From positions 1 to 30,485 of the forward strand of contig NZ_CAKUBT010000021.1 of NCBI RefSeq assembly GCF_934643285.1: 30,485 nucleotides of DNA, in the 5' to 3' direction. The DNA is from an uncultured Ellagibacter sp. GTDB taxonomy: Bacteria > Actinomycetota > Coriobacteriia > Coriobacteriales > Eggerthellaceae. Positions 14,333-22,264 of the stretch are shown here, in pieces. Every line of letters starts with the position of its first letter. Within the stretch, counting starts at the first letter, position 1. The position numbers and the translations under genes are program-made. The notes beneath the pieces were generated by a model. That model was not told the DNA's origin. It did no database searches and saw nothing but the letters and a program-made list of their open reading frames with translations.

Positions 14333-15796
14333 ATGGGTTTTCTCTTCGAGCTGGATACCCCCGTAGTCGTTGCGCTCGTGATCTCGTTCTACATCGCCGC
14401 GGGAGGGCAGCTGCTCCATGTGCTCTTCCTCTCGACGCGCCGTGGCGCGCGTCCCTTCTCTCTCGTCAAGCTCTACGAGGTGCTGCTCTTCGTACATCTG
14501 CTGCTTGCGGCGGCGACGGCGAACAGCGTCCACAGCGGCTACGGCGTGGCGCTTTTTCGCCTGAAGGCGTTCTCGTTCCCCATTGAGTCGCTTCTGTGGA
14601 TAGACGCCGTGGCGGCGCTTTTGGGGCTTGCGCTGGCGATTGTCTACCGACGCCCCATCATGACGAGTGAGATCGCCCTCATGGCGCTCATCACCCCGCC
14701 GTCCATCGGTATGCTGGGTCATTTGGCGCCGTATCTCCTCATCGGCGATGCGGCGTTCTTCGTCTTTCGCGTGGGAGCTGCGCTTACCCTCGATGTGCGC
14801 GCCGGGCGGCGCTCCGTCTCGCGCCTGTCGATCATCGATTCTATTCGGGCACTGCCCGAGGGCGTCATCTGCGCCGATGACGAGGGACGCATCCTCTTCA
14901 TGAACGAGTCGATGCGCTCGTGTCTGACGGCGCTCGGTTTTGCGGGTGACATTGCCGAGACGCGCGGGGTGTGGGATGACCTCGAAGAGATGGCGAACAA
15001 GGCGGAAGGGGGCGCGGACGCGGTTTTGCCGGAAGGCATTCGTCTTGAGATATCCCCCGATGAAACGCGGCTTTTCATGCGCGACCGGGTGAGGCTCGGC
15101 CACAAGGAGTACCGCCGGATGGTGGCCTTCGACGTGACCGAGGAGGAGTCCATCAACTCCGACATCGAGCGCATGAACCATTTTCTCGACGTGGCGAACA
15201 CCGAGCTTGTCGCGGCCGTCGAGAACGCGCGCGAAGTCTCGCGCAACGAGGCGATCTTGCGCATGCGCTCGCGCGTGCACGACACCGTCGGTCAGCGCCT
15301 GTCCATCCTCCACCGCTATCTGGAAGACGACGACCCCGACCCCGAGAAGCTTGCATGCGTGGTAGACCTCGCTCGCACGGTCGTGGAAGATCTCGCCGAG
15401 CCCGACGACATCGACGCCGAGGGCGCCCTTCGCGCAATTGAGAGCTCGTTTTCCCTGGTGGGAATTGTCATTTCAGTGGAAGGCCCGCTTCCCTGCCGCC
15501 CTGAGGTCGCCATCGCCTTCGTCGACGTCGTCCGCGAGGCCGCGACCAACGCCGCCAAGCACGGGCAGGCGCATCGGGTCGATGTCTGTTTCGGCGAATC
15601 ATCAGGTTGCTACACGCTTTCCGTTCAAAACGACGGGGCCGCCGCGCGCGGAGAGGTGCACGAGGGCACGGGTTTCCCCTCGATGCGCCAGACGCTCTCG
15701 CGCGTGGGCGGCACGCTTTCCATCGTATCGACTTCCCCGTTCACCATCGAGGCCCAGGCGCCGTGCACGCCGCCGCATGAAGGAGAGGACCAATGA
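14333..15796 (+). CDS. NarX/HisKA_3-type sensor histidine kinase
   Basis: 487 residues. Five or six membrane helices lie in the first about 175 residues. A PAS-like region follows (SIIDSIRALPEGVICADDEGRILFMNES, about 180-215 onward), then the DHp helix RMRSRVHDTVGQRLSIL with phospho-acceptor H316. The ATPase domain is complete: N-box EAATNAAKHG (N406), G1 NDGAA (D434, G435), G2 GTGFPSM (G445, G447). This HisKA_3/HATPase layout pairs with NarL-type regulators, matching the next gene. ATG 14333 has AAGGTGA 6 bases upstream and lies 4 bases after the stop of the preceding gene. It overlaps the regulator gene by ATGA. Signal unknown. Confidence 0.92.
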   Translation: MGFLFELDTPVVVALVISFYIAAGGQLLHVLFLSTRRGARPFSLVKLYEVLLFVHLLLAAATANSVHSGYGVALFRLKAFSFPIESLLWIDAVAALLGLALAIVYRRPIMTSEIALMALITPPSIGMLGHLAPYLLIGDAAFFVFRVGAALTLDVRAGRRSVSRLSIIDSIRALPEGVICADDEGRILFMNESMRSCLTALGFAGDIAETRGVWDDLEEMANKAEGGADAVLPEGIRLEISPDETRLFMRDRVRLGHKEYRRMVAFDVTEEESINSDIERMNHFLDVANTELVAAVENAREVSRNEAILRMRSRVHDTVGQRLSILHRYLEDDDPDPEKLACVVDLARTVVEDLAEPDDIDAEGALRAIESSFSLVGIVISVEGPLPCRPEVAIAFVDVVREAATNAAKHGQAHRVDVCFGESSGCYTLSVQNDGAAARGEVHEGTGFPSMRQTLSRVGGTLSIVSTSPFTIEAQAPCTPPHEGEDQ

Positions 15797-16428
15797 TCAA
15801 GATCGTCATCGTAGAAGACCAGACTATGCTGCGCGATTCGCTCGCCCAGACCATCGACGCGCAGCCCGACATGGAGGTCGTGGCTTCCCTCGCCGATGCC
15901 GCTTTCGCGCTTGATGAAGTGGAGAAGACGGGCGCCACCTGCGCACTTCTGGATGTGTGTACCGAAAACGACTCAAGCGGTATCGTTGCTGCGCGCCGCA
16001 TCAAGGAATCCCATCCCGAGGTGCGCGTCGTCATCATGACGGGTATGCCCGAGATCACCTTCATCGAGCAGGCCCGTGCCGCGCACGTCGACAGCTTCGT
16101 GTACAAAAACGTCGGCACGAACGACCTTCTTGGCATCATCCGCTCCACGATGGAGGGCTACTCCACCTTCCCGCGCGCCCAGCAGAGCATCTTCTCGGAC
16201 GCGGCTGCGCTGACCGACGTGGAGGTCGATATCCTGCGCCTCGTGTGCGAGACCAAGACGCGCAAGGAAATCGCGCAAGAGCTCTTCCTGTCCGAGGGCA
16301 CGGTCAAGCGCCACATCTCCGAGATTCTCGCGAAGACTGGCTACGACAACATCCTGCGCCTTGCGGTCCATGCGGTCTCAAGCGGGCTCATCGTCCCGAA
16401 AATGCGCGATGAGCAGGAGACGCGCTAA
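15793..16428 (+). CDS. NarL/FixJ-family response regulator
   Basis: 211 residues. The receiver domain (1-120) has acidic residues E8 and D9 in IVIVEDQTM and phospho-acceptor D54 in ALLDVCTEND; the usual switch Thr is in VVIMTGMPE and the Lys in SFVYKNVG. The C-terminal LuxR-type helix-turn-helix (about 138-195) reads ALTDVEVDILRLVCETKTRK, then EIAQELFLSEGTVKRHISEIL. The start overlaps the kinase stop (ATGA), so the two are translationally coupled. It is the output of the three-gene operon. Its targets are not visible; the DUF4428 protein and lipoprotein that follow on the same strand are candidates because no terminator is seen between 16429 and 16575. Confidence 0.95.
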   Translation: MIKIVIVEDQTMLRDSLAQTIDAQPDMEVVASLADAAFALDEVEKTGATCALLDVCTENDSSGIVAARRIKESHPEVRVVIMTGMPEITFIEQARAAHVDSFVYKNVGTNDLLGIIRSTMEGYSTFPRAQQSIFSDAAALTDVEVDILRLVCETKTRKEIAQELFLSEGTVKRHISEILAKTGYDNILRLAVHAVSSGLIVPKMRDEQETR

Positions 16429-16575
16429 ATCGTATCCTTCCCTTTCCGCACGAAATGGCCACGCGGTCGCACTTTGCGCTGCGCTGCGGGCCATAGGGTC
16501 GTTGCCGCGGAGGCCTCTTTCCCTCACCATGAAGGTAACGAAAACTTCGTTGGATGCGCGGGAAGGAGTGCGGGT

Positions 16576-17310
16576 ATGGGATTGTTTGGAAAGATCTTCG
16601 AGAAGAAGAGCTGCGATATCTGCGGAGGGGAAATCGGCTTGCTCGGCAACAGGAAGCTCGAAGACGGCAACCTGTGCAAAGAGTGCGCCAAGAAGCTCTC
16701 CCCCTTCTTCAGCGAGCGCAGGCGCTCGACGGTCGAGCAGATTCGCGAGCAGCTCGCCTACCGCGAGGCGAACAAGGACCGAGTCGCCGGGTTCAACACG
16801 ACGCGCACGCTCGGAGGTGACACCAAGGTGCTCCTCGACGAGGACGCGCAGTGCTTCATCGTCACCTCTTCGTCGCGGTGGCGCGATGCGAACCCGGACG
16901 TGATGGACTTCTCCCAAGTTACCGGGTGTGATTCGGAGGTTCGCGAGACCCGCACCGAAATCTATCGCGAGGACTCCGAAGGCCACCGGGAAAGCTACGA
17001 CCCGCCGCGCTACGACATCGACTACGACGTGTACCTTACCATCCACGTGAACTCGCCTTACTTCGACGAGATCACCTTCAAGGTCAACGATAGCCGCATC
17101 GAGGAGCGCTATTCCGTGGAATTCCGCGAGGCGGAGCGCCAGGCCAACGAGATCCGCGAGGCGCTCACGAGCCTGCGCGAGACGGTGCGCGAGAACGTTG
17201 CGGCGGCGAAGGCTCCGAAGGCAGCAGTGACCTGCCCGTTCTGCGGGGCCACCACAATGCCGGACGCGAACGGGCGCTGCGAGTTCTGCGGCGGCGCGAT
17301 CGGGCTTTAA
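16576..17310 (+). CDS. DUF4428-type zinc-ribbon protein
   Basis: 244 residues. It begins MGLFGKIFEKKSCDICGGEI, then LCKECAKKLSPFF; these four Cys define a DUF4428-like zinc ribbon. The middle (about 75-190) is a beta-rich domain with TRTLGGDTKVLLDEDAQCF, resembling a pleckstrin/GRAM-like fold, though this is a guess. The C-terminal helix is followed by a second ribbon, TCPFCGATTMPDANGRCEFCGG. ATG 16576 has AAGGAG 8 bases upstream; the frame from 16474 has none. It is the third zinc-ribbon protein in the window, which hints at a link with the SPFH/ribbon pair. Function unknown. Confidence 0.8.
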   Translation: MGLFGKIFEKKSCDICGGEIGLLGNRKLEDGNLCKECAKKLSPFFSERRRSTVEQIREQLAYREANKDRVAGFNTTRTLGGDTKVLLDEDAQCFIVTSSSRWRDANPDVMDFSQVTGCDSEVRETRTEIYREDSEGHRESYDPPRYDIDYDVYLTIHVNSPYFDEITFKVNDSRIEERYSVEFREAERQANEIREALTSLRETVRENVAAAKAPKAAVTCPFCGATTMPDANGRCEFCGGAIGL

Positions 17311-17400
17311 CACCGCGGGCACCATCGTCGGGGCGGTAAGCTCCGGCGTGCACGATAGAGTGGTTGGAATGGGAAAGCTATTCGGGAAGGAAGTGCTACC

Positions 17401-18219
17401 ATGAAATCGAAGTTGAAGGTATTCGGAGTTGTCGCATTCGCCATCGCGCTGTGCTTCGCGCTCGTCGGCTGCGGCGGGGGCGACAAGGGCGACCCCAAGA
17501 AGGCGGTCATCGGAACGTGGGAGCTCTCCGAGCTCACGGGCGCTTCCGAAGACGATATGGCCATGATGAAGGCGTTCGGCCTCACGGTCGAGGCGACCTT
17601 CGCCGAGGACGGCACGTTCAAGCTCGGCATGTTCGGCGAGTCGCTCGACGGCACCTGGGATGCCAAGTCGGCTGACAAGGTGTCCCTGACGATCGAGGGC
17701 GACAGCGTTGACGCGACGATCAAGGACGGCGTGCTCTCCATCGAGGTTGATGGCGAGGGCATGAAGTTCAAGAAGACGAGCGACGAGGTCAAGGACCTAG
17801 GCTCGAGCTCGGCCACCTCTGATAGCGGTACTACCACCGGCTCGAGCGCGACGGACGACCAGGCGATTCAGGCCATCGACAAGGAGATCTACAGCGACGA
17901 CAACATCTCCGTGATGGTTGTCGACAAGAAGCAGGATTGGCTCGACTCCTGCGGCTACACCCTGGTCATCACGAATAAGAGCGCCGACACGGCGATCGAT
18001 TTCAGCGGCTCTTACGGCACCTGGACGGTGAACGGCAAGATGATCAGCCCCTACATCTACGAGACGATTCAGCCGAACGCTTACGCTGAGACGTTCATGA
18101 CCTTCATGGACGACAGCATCAAGAGCATCGACGATCTCGTGAACGTACAGGGCTCCTTCGAGGTCACGAACTCCAAGACCTACGACGAGATCGTGACGTT
18201 CCAGGTTACGATGCCGTAG
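17401..18219 (+). CDS. Lipoprotein of unknown function
   Basis: 272 residues. Signal peptide MKSKLKVFGVVAFAIALCFA ends in lipobox LVGC with the lipid-anchored C24, followed by a GGG/acid-rich start. Residues about 35-125 look like a small beta-barrel of the lipocalin-like type often seen in actinobacterial surface proteins (VIGTWELSEL ... FAEDGTFKLG ... GTWDAKSADKVSLTIEG). A Ser/Thr-rich linker (SSSATSDSGTTTGSSA) leads to a second domain of about 120 residues resembling extracellular beta-sandwich domains (YTLVITNKSADTAIDFSG). GGAAGGAAG lies 7-9 bases before ATG 17401. It acts outside the membrane; ligand unknown. Confidence 0.8.
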   Translation: MKSKLKVFGVVAFAIALCFALVGCGGGDKGDPKKAVIGTWELSELTGASEDDMAMMKAFGLTVEATFAEDGTFKLGMFGESLDGTWDAKSADKVSLTIEGDSVDATIKDGVLSIEVDGEGMKFKKTSDEVKDLGSSSATSDSGTTTGSSATDDQAIQAIDKEIYSDDNISVMVVDKKQDWLDSCGYTLVITNKSADTAIDFSGSYGTWTVNGKMISPYIYETIQPNAYAETFMTFMDDSIKSIDDLVNVQGSFEVTNSKTYDEIVTFQVTMP

Positions 18220-18272
18220 CGGAATAGCTCGATAGCGGCTCGCCTGCACCTGGTGCAGATGTGCTGACGAAT

Positions 18273-18307
18273 AAGGCGCCGCGTCCCGGTAAGGGGCGCG
18301 GTGCCTT
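18273..18307 (+). terminator. Terminator after the lipoprotein gene
   Basis: A 15-bp stem (18273-18287 with 18293-18307) including two G-U pairs, loop GGTAA, followed by a weakly U-rich TGCTGTGTTC. It isolates the ABC operon that follows. Confidence 0.75.
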
Positions 18308-18344
18308 GCTGTGTTCGGGGCGCCGTTCTCGGAATAGGTGTGTT

Positions 18345-18369
18345 ACGAATTAAACATTCGTGTTACTAT
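18345..18369 (+). promoter_or_regulatory. Promoter with palindromic operator of the metal-uptake operon
   Basis: ACGAAT-TAAAC-ATTCGT (18345-18361) is a perfect inverted repeat in an AT-rich patch. GTGTTAC is also repeated on both sides. A -10-like TACTAT follows at 18364-18369, so a repressor bound to the palindrome would block the polymerase. A metal-responsive repressor such as a Fur- or DtxR-type protein is plausible but not shown. Confidence 0.5.
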
Positions 18370-18414
18370 CAGTCGCAGCGATTCGATACGATTCAAAGCG
18401 AAGGGAAGAAGCTC

Positions 18415-19545
18415 ATGTTGAAGAGAATGAGGGCGTGCGGCGCGGTTGCCGTAGTGGCCTGCCTGTGCGCGTGCCTGTTTGCGTATGCGGGCTGTTCTGC
18501 GCCTGCGGGCACGGGCTCGTCGGAGGGGGCGCAGGATGCCGCGGCAACGAAGACGGTGGTCGACGCATACGGTCGAAGCGTCGAGGTTCCCGCCGATGTC
18601 CAAAGCGCGGCGACCGTCGGCAGCGGCGCGCGCTTCGTCGTGTATGCGGGCGGGCAGGACAAGCTCATTGCCGCAACCGAGATGGAAACCGAGCCGGCCT
18701 TAAACCGTCCGTACACGATTGCGTACAAGGATCTTTTTGCCAACTTGCCGGCGACGAGCAACGGAAACCATCTGCTCGAGACGAACGTCAACGAGGAGCA
18801 GCTCATGGAGCTCGCACCTGACGTAATCATCTCGAGCCGCAGCGCTGAAGAGTGCGACTCGCTCCAGGCGGATACGGGCATCCCCGTTATCGGCATCACC
18901 TACCAAAACCAGCTGTTCACCGACAACGTATACACCTCGATCACCTGCGTCGGCGAGGCGCTGGGCACGCAGGACCACGCGCAGGAGGTCGTCTCGAAGC
19001 TCAAGGAATGGGACGCCGACTTGAAGGCGCGCACGGCGGACATCCCCGATGCCGACAAGCCGAGCGTCTACGTTGGCGCCGTCAATTACAAGGGCGCTAA
19101 GAGCTTCACCGGAACGTACGCGAACTACGCCCCGCTCGTCGAGCTCGGCGCGAAAAACGTCGCCGACGAGACGGGCCAGAAAGCCGCCATCGACGTCGAT
19201 CTCGAGCAGATCGGCAACTGGGACCCCGACTTCATGTTCTTGAACGCGGGCAACATGGACCTCATGAAGGCCGACTATGCCAACAACAAGATTTTCTTCG
19301 ATGACCTGAAGGCATTTAAGGAGGGCCACCTCTACACGCAGCCGTTCTTTAACTTCAACGGTACCAACATCGACACGGGCATCTGCGACACGTACTTCAT
19401 CGGTGCGACCATCTACCCCGAAAAGTTCGCCGACGTCGATCTGGATGTGAAGTATTCCGAGATCTACACCACGCTTCTCGGCGTCGACTTCTACCAAACC
19501 ATGAAGAATGCGGGCATAGGCTTCACGACGCTTTCTTTCAGCTAG
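18415..19545 (+). CDS. Metal-chelate ABC transporter substrate-binding lipoprotein
   Basis: 376 residues. Signal peptide with a Cys-rich hydrophobic core and lipobox YAGC (C27), followed by SAPAGTGSSEG. The mature protein matches the cluster-A-3 periplasmic-binding fold (PF01497): VVDAYGRSVEVPADVQ, GSGARFVVYAGG, LAPDVIISSRSAEE and GNWDPDFMFLNAGN. Such proteins deliver iron-siderophore, haem or cobalamin-type chelates to FecCD permeases. ATG 18415 follows AAGGGAAG with 6-8 bases; the longer frame from 18301 would run through the terminator and promoter. It is the first gene of a four-gene operon. The ligand cannot be told from sequence. Confidence 0.92.
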   Translation: MLKRMRACGAVAVVACLCACLFAYAGCSAPAGTGSSEGAQDAAATKTVVDAYGRSVEVPADVQSAATVGSGARFVVYAGGQDKLIAATEMETEPALNRPYTIAYKDLFANLPATSNGNHLLETNVNEEQLMELAPDVIISSRSAEECDSLQADTGIPVIGITYQNQLFTDNVYTSITCVGEALGTQDHAQEVVSKLKEWDADLKARTADIPDADKPSVYVGAVNYKGAKSFTGTYANYAPLVELGAKNVADETGQKAAIDVDLEQIGNWDPDFMFLNAGNMDLMKADYANNKIFFDDLKAFKEGHLYTQPFFNFNGTNIDTGICDTYFIGATIYPEKFADVDLDVKYSEIYTTLLGVDFYQTMKNAGIGFTTLSFS

Positions 19546-19556
19546 AATAACCGCTT

Positions 19557-20654
19557 ATGGAAGAGGACAAAATCACAACTGCGAGCTTGCCCGGCGAGGG
19601 GAAAGCGTCCCGTGACGCGTATGCGGGCTATATCAGGCGCAAGCGCCTCGTGCTTGTCGTTCTCTTCGTCGCGGTTGTCGGTATAGCTGTGTTCTCGATG
19701 ACGATGGGATCGCTTCAGATTGCCCCTCTCGATGTGGTGCGCGCGGTCTTCGGGCAGGGCGATGTGCGTACCGTCGCCGCAGTTCAAAACATTCGTCTCC
19801 CCCGCGTCTTGACGGCTATCGTCGCCGGGGTGGCGCTCGCGCTTGCGGGGTGCGCCTACCAAAGCGTCCTGCGCAACCCGCTTGCCTCGGCGAGCACGCT
19901 CGGTATCTCGCAGGGCGCTGCGTTCGGTGCCTCGCTTGCAATCATCGTCTTCGCAGGTGGTGCGGGCGTGTCCGCCGCCTACGAGGGCATCTCGACCGCT
20001 GACCCCGTAACGACGGCGCTCTTCGCGTTTGCGGGCGCAATGCTCTCGACGGTGGTGATCCTGCTTTTGTCGCGCGTGCGCGAGATGACCCCTGAAAGCA
20101 TCGTGTTGCTCGGCGTTGCCTTGTCGGCACTGTTCACCGCAGGTACCACGATCGTGCAATACTTTGCAGAAGACTCCCAGGTCGCTGCCGTGGTCTTTTG
20201 GACATTCGGCGATCTGGGCCGCGTGAGCAGAAGCCAGCTCGCCGTGATGGTGCTCGTCACCGCGGTGAGCGCTGTGTTCTTCTTTGCGAACCGCTGGGCC
20301 ATGAACGCGATTGAGTCGGGCGAGGGCCTCGCCCACAGCTTGGGCATCTCCGTGAACGGCGTGCGCCTCGCGAACATGCTGGTCGCGAGCGCGGCGGCCT
20401 CGACGGTGATTGCCTTTTGCGGGATCGTCAACTTCGTCGGGCTGGTCGCGCCGCACGTGATGCGCCGTGTGCTCGGGGCTGACTACCGCTTCCTCCTTCC
20501 CGCTTCGGCACTCGCCGGCGCGGGAATACTGCTGGTGTCCGATATCCTCTGCCACGTCGTTGTCGCGCCGCTGATCTTGCCGATTTCGGCAATCACATCG
20601 TTCGTCGGCGCGCCGATCTTCATCTACCTGTTGTTTCGGGGGGTGAGCCGCTGA
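19557..20654 (+). CDS. FecCD-family ABC transporter permease
   Basis: 365 residues, about ten membrane helices. The N-terminus is cytoplasmic (about 30 residues). Family signatures are RLPRVLTAIVAGVALALAG, YQSVLRNPLASASTLGI (contact with the binding protein and ATPase), FWTFGDLGR, AHSLGISVNG (coupling helix) and GIVNFVGLVAPHVMRRVLG. ATG 19557 lies 11 bases after the stop of the binding protein and has no strong ribosome binding site. Its stop overlaps the ATPase start as TGATG. It is the membrane pore of the metal-chelate importer. Confidence 0.94.
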   Translation: MEEDKITTASLPGEGKASRDAYAGYIRRKRLVLVVLFVAVVGIAVFSMTMGSLQIAPLDVVRAVFGQGDVRTVAAVQNIRLPRVLTAIVAGVALALAGCAYQSVLRNPLASASTLGISQGAAFGASLAIIVFAGGAGVSAAYEGISTADPVTTALFAFAGAMLSTVVILLLSRVREMTPESIVLLGVALSALFTAGTTIVQYFAEDSQVAAVVFWTFGDLGRVSRSQLAVMVLVTAVSAVFFFANRWAMNAIESGEGLAHSLGISVNGVRLANMLVASAAASTVIAFCGIVNFVGLVAPHVMRRVLGADYRFLLPASALAGAGILLVSDILCHVVVAPLILPISAITSFVGAPIFIYLLFRGVSR

Positions 20655-21406
20655 TGCTTACAGCCTGTGGGCTCGGCTTCTCCTACCGGGCGGGAACTCC
20701 CGTTTTGCGCGACGTGTCGGTCAAGCTTTCGCCGGGGTCGTTCACAGCGATTCTCGGGGTGAACGGATGCGGCAAGTCGACGCTTCTGTCATGCCTGATG
20801 GGACTGCGCAAACCCGATGCGGGGCAGGTGCTCCTCGACGGCGTGCCCATGGGCGAGGTCAAGCGGCGTGCGCGGGCGCAAAAGGTCGCGCTCGTCGCCC
20901 AGCACAGCCACGCGAATCGCCTCACAGTCTATGATTCGGTACTCGTCGGGCGCCATCCTCTAATGCAGGGCGCGCCGACGGAGGCCGACCATGTTGTTGT
21001 CCGCGAGACGCTCGAGCGGCTGGGGCTTTCCGCTTACTCGTTGCGCTATGCCGATGAGCTTTCGGGCGGAGAGTACCAGAAGATGGTTCTCGCGCGGGCG
21101 TTCGTGCAACAGGCCGAGACGCTTCTGCTCGACGAGCCGACCAACAACCTCGATCCTGCCAACCAGCAGGAGGTCATGCGGGAGGTTCGCCGTGAAGTCG
21201 ACGAGCGCGGCATCGCCGCCTGTGCGGTTATGCACGACATCAACCTGGCGATTCGCTATTGCGACTGCTTCCTCTTCCTGAAAGACGGCAAGGTCGATGC
21301 CGCAGGCGGGCGGGAATGCGTCACGTCCGAGCGCATCAATCGGATCTACGGCATGGACGCAGACATTATCGAGCACGGCGGGAGACCGGTGGTCATTCCG
21401 CGATGA
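20654..21406 (+). CDS. ABC transporter ATP-binding protein (FepC/BtuD type)
   Basis: 250 residues. Walker A GVNGCGKSTLL, Q-loop in KVALVAQHS, signature LSGGEYQKM, Walker B TLLLDEPTNNLDPANQQ, and switch His in AVMHDINLAIRY. The typical Fec/Btu C-terminal DGKVDAAGGRECVTSERINRIYGMD is present. It starts one base before the permease stop (TGATG), so translation is coupled. It energises the importer encoded by the two genes upstream. Confidence 0.95.
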   Translation: MLTACGLGFSYRAGTPVLRDVSVKLSPGSFTAILGVNGCGKSTLLSCLMGLRKPDAGQVLLDGVPMGEVKRRARAQKVALVAQHSHANRLTVYDSVLVGRHPLMQGAPTEADHVVVRETLERLGLSAYSLRYADELSGGEYQKMVLARAFVQQAETLLLDEPTNNLDPANQQEVMREVRREVDERGIAACAVMHDINLAIRYCDCFLFLKDGKVDAAGGRECVTSERINRIYGMDADIIEHGGRPVVIPR

Positions 21407-21416
21407 AGGGATTGTT

Positions 21417-22001
21417 ATGGACAAGGTAGCAGCGTACTTCAACGAGCGCGCGGGCAAGTGGGATGAAAGCGGCTGTTCGGGTGAGAGCCGCGTGCAGGGG
21501 GCGGTGCTCTCGCTCGTCGATCTGAAGTCGGGCAACTCGGTGCTCGATTTGGGGTGCGGCACGGGCGTGATGATCCCCTTCTACCTTGCCGCCCGAGCGG
21601 GAAAGATCGTGGCGGTCGACGTGTCGGAGAATATGATCGAGCGTGCGAAGGAAAAGTTCGGCAGCGAACAATCCGTGGAGCTTCGTGCCTCCGACGCGCT
21701 CTTGCTCGATGAAGGCGAGCGCTTTGATGCCGTGGTTATCTACAACGCCTACCCCCACTTTTTCGAGAAGCAAGCCTTGGTCGAGAAGGTGTATCGCCTG
21801 GTCAAGCCAGGAGGGCGTTTCGTCGTCGCCCATGGATCGGGCAGAGACGTCATCAACCGCCACCATGACGCCGTTGCCGCGGGGGTGAGCTGCGGCCTGC
21901 GCGCAGCGAGCGAGGAGAGCGCTCTTTGGGCAGACAAGTTCGAAATCGAGGCGCTGGTGGACACGCCGGGCTTCTACGCGTTCTCCGGTGTTCGGAGGTA
22001 G
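21417..22001 (+). CDS. Class I SAM-dependent methyltransferase linked to the metal importer
   Basis: 194 residues. Motif I VLDLGCGTGVMIPF (SAM binding), acidic residue in IVAVDVSENMIE, motif II/III region RFDAVVIYNAYPHF and post-motif VKPGGRFVVAHGSG. The insert DVINRHHDAVAAGVSCGL after the core holds two His. ATG 21417 has AAGGGA 5-6 bases upstream and lies 10 bases after the ATPase stop. It is co-transcribed with a FecCD-type importer, a pairing that suggests it methylates the imported chelate or a ligand derived from it. That function is inference; the fold is clear. Confidence 0.85.
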   Translation: MDKVAAYFNERAGKWDESGCSGESRVQGAVLSLVDLKSGNSVLDLGCGTGVMIPFYLAARAGKIVAVDVSENMIERAKEKFGSEQSVELRASDALLLDEGERFDAVVIYNAYPHFFEKQALVEKVYRLVKPGGRFVVAHGSGRDVINRHHDAVAAGVSCGLRAASEESALWADKFEIEALVDTPGFYAFSGVRR

Positions 22002-22264
22002 CGTTTGTCTGCGCCTGGCTCTTAAGGGCGGCAGGAGGCGTGCGCACGCGAATCGCGCTGTGGCGCCTGCAATTCGCAGAAATCCACAAAGTCTTCGCTT
22101 ACGAAGCGCTTTCGATTTGTGCTTAACTTGAGGTAGTCAAAAGGCGCAGTGAGACGCTGCATACGTTATGCAGAGGTGGTCGCAACGAGCATGTTGCGAC
22201 CACTTTTTTATGCTGACGTGGGCTTTTGGCGAGTATCACCCCTAAGAAAGGAGCAATTGAGATA
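22002..22264 (+). other. Structured intergenic region before the MFS gene
   Basis: It has no gene, but a row of inverted repeats: CGCTT-ACG-AAGCG near 22096-22108, TTGA-GGTAG-TCAA near 22128-22140, CTGCATA-CGT-TATGCAG (22157-22173) and the terminator at 22176-22209. This is more structure than a simple end-of-operon terminator needs. A leader RNA or small RNA ahead of the exporter gene is possible. Confidence 0.45.
22176..22209 (+). terminator. Strong intrinsic terminator
   Basis: A perfect 11-bp stem GTGGTCGCAAC/GTTGCGACCAC with loop GAGCAT and six T. It lies 174 bases after the methyltransferase stop and 55 before the MFS start, so it could end the ABC operon, a small RNA, or act as an attenuator for the exporter. 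Confidence 0.9.

Noticed and set aside
14270..15313. 347-codon minus frame opposite the histidine kinase
   Set aside because: Antisense shadow; the kinase has all catalytic boxes on the plus strand.
22157..22209. Guanidine-II (mini-ykkC) riboswitch before the MFS gene
   Set aside because: Two hairpins are present but the loops do not carry the required ACGR tetraloop in both stems.
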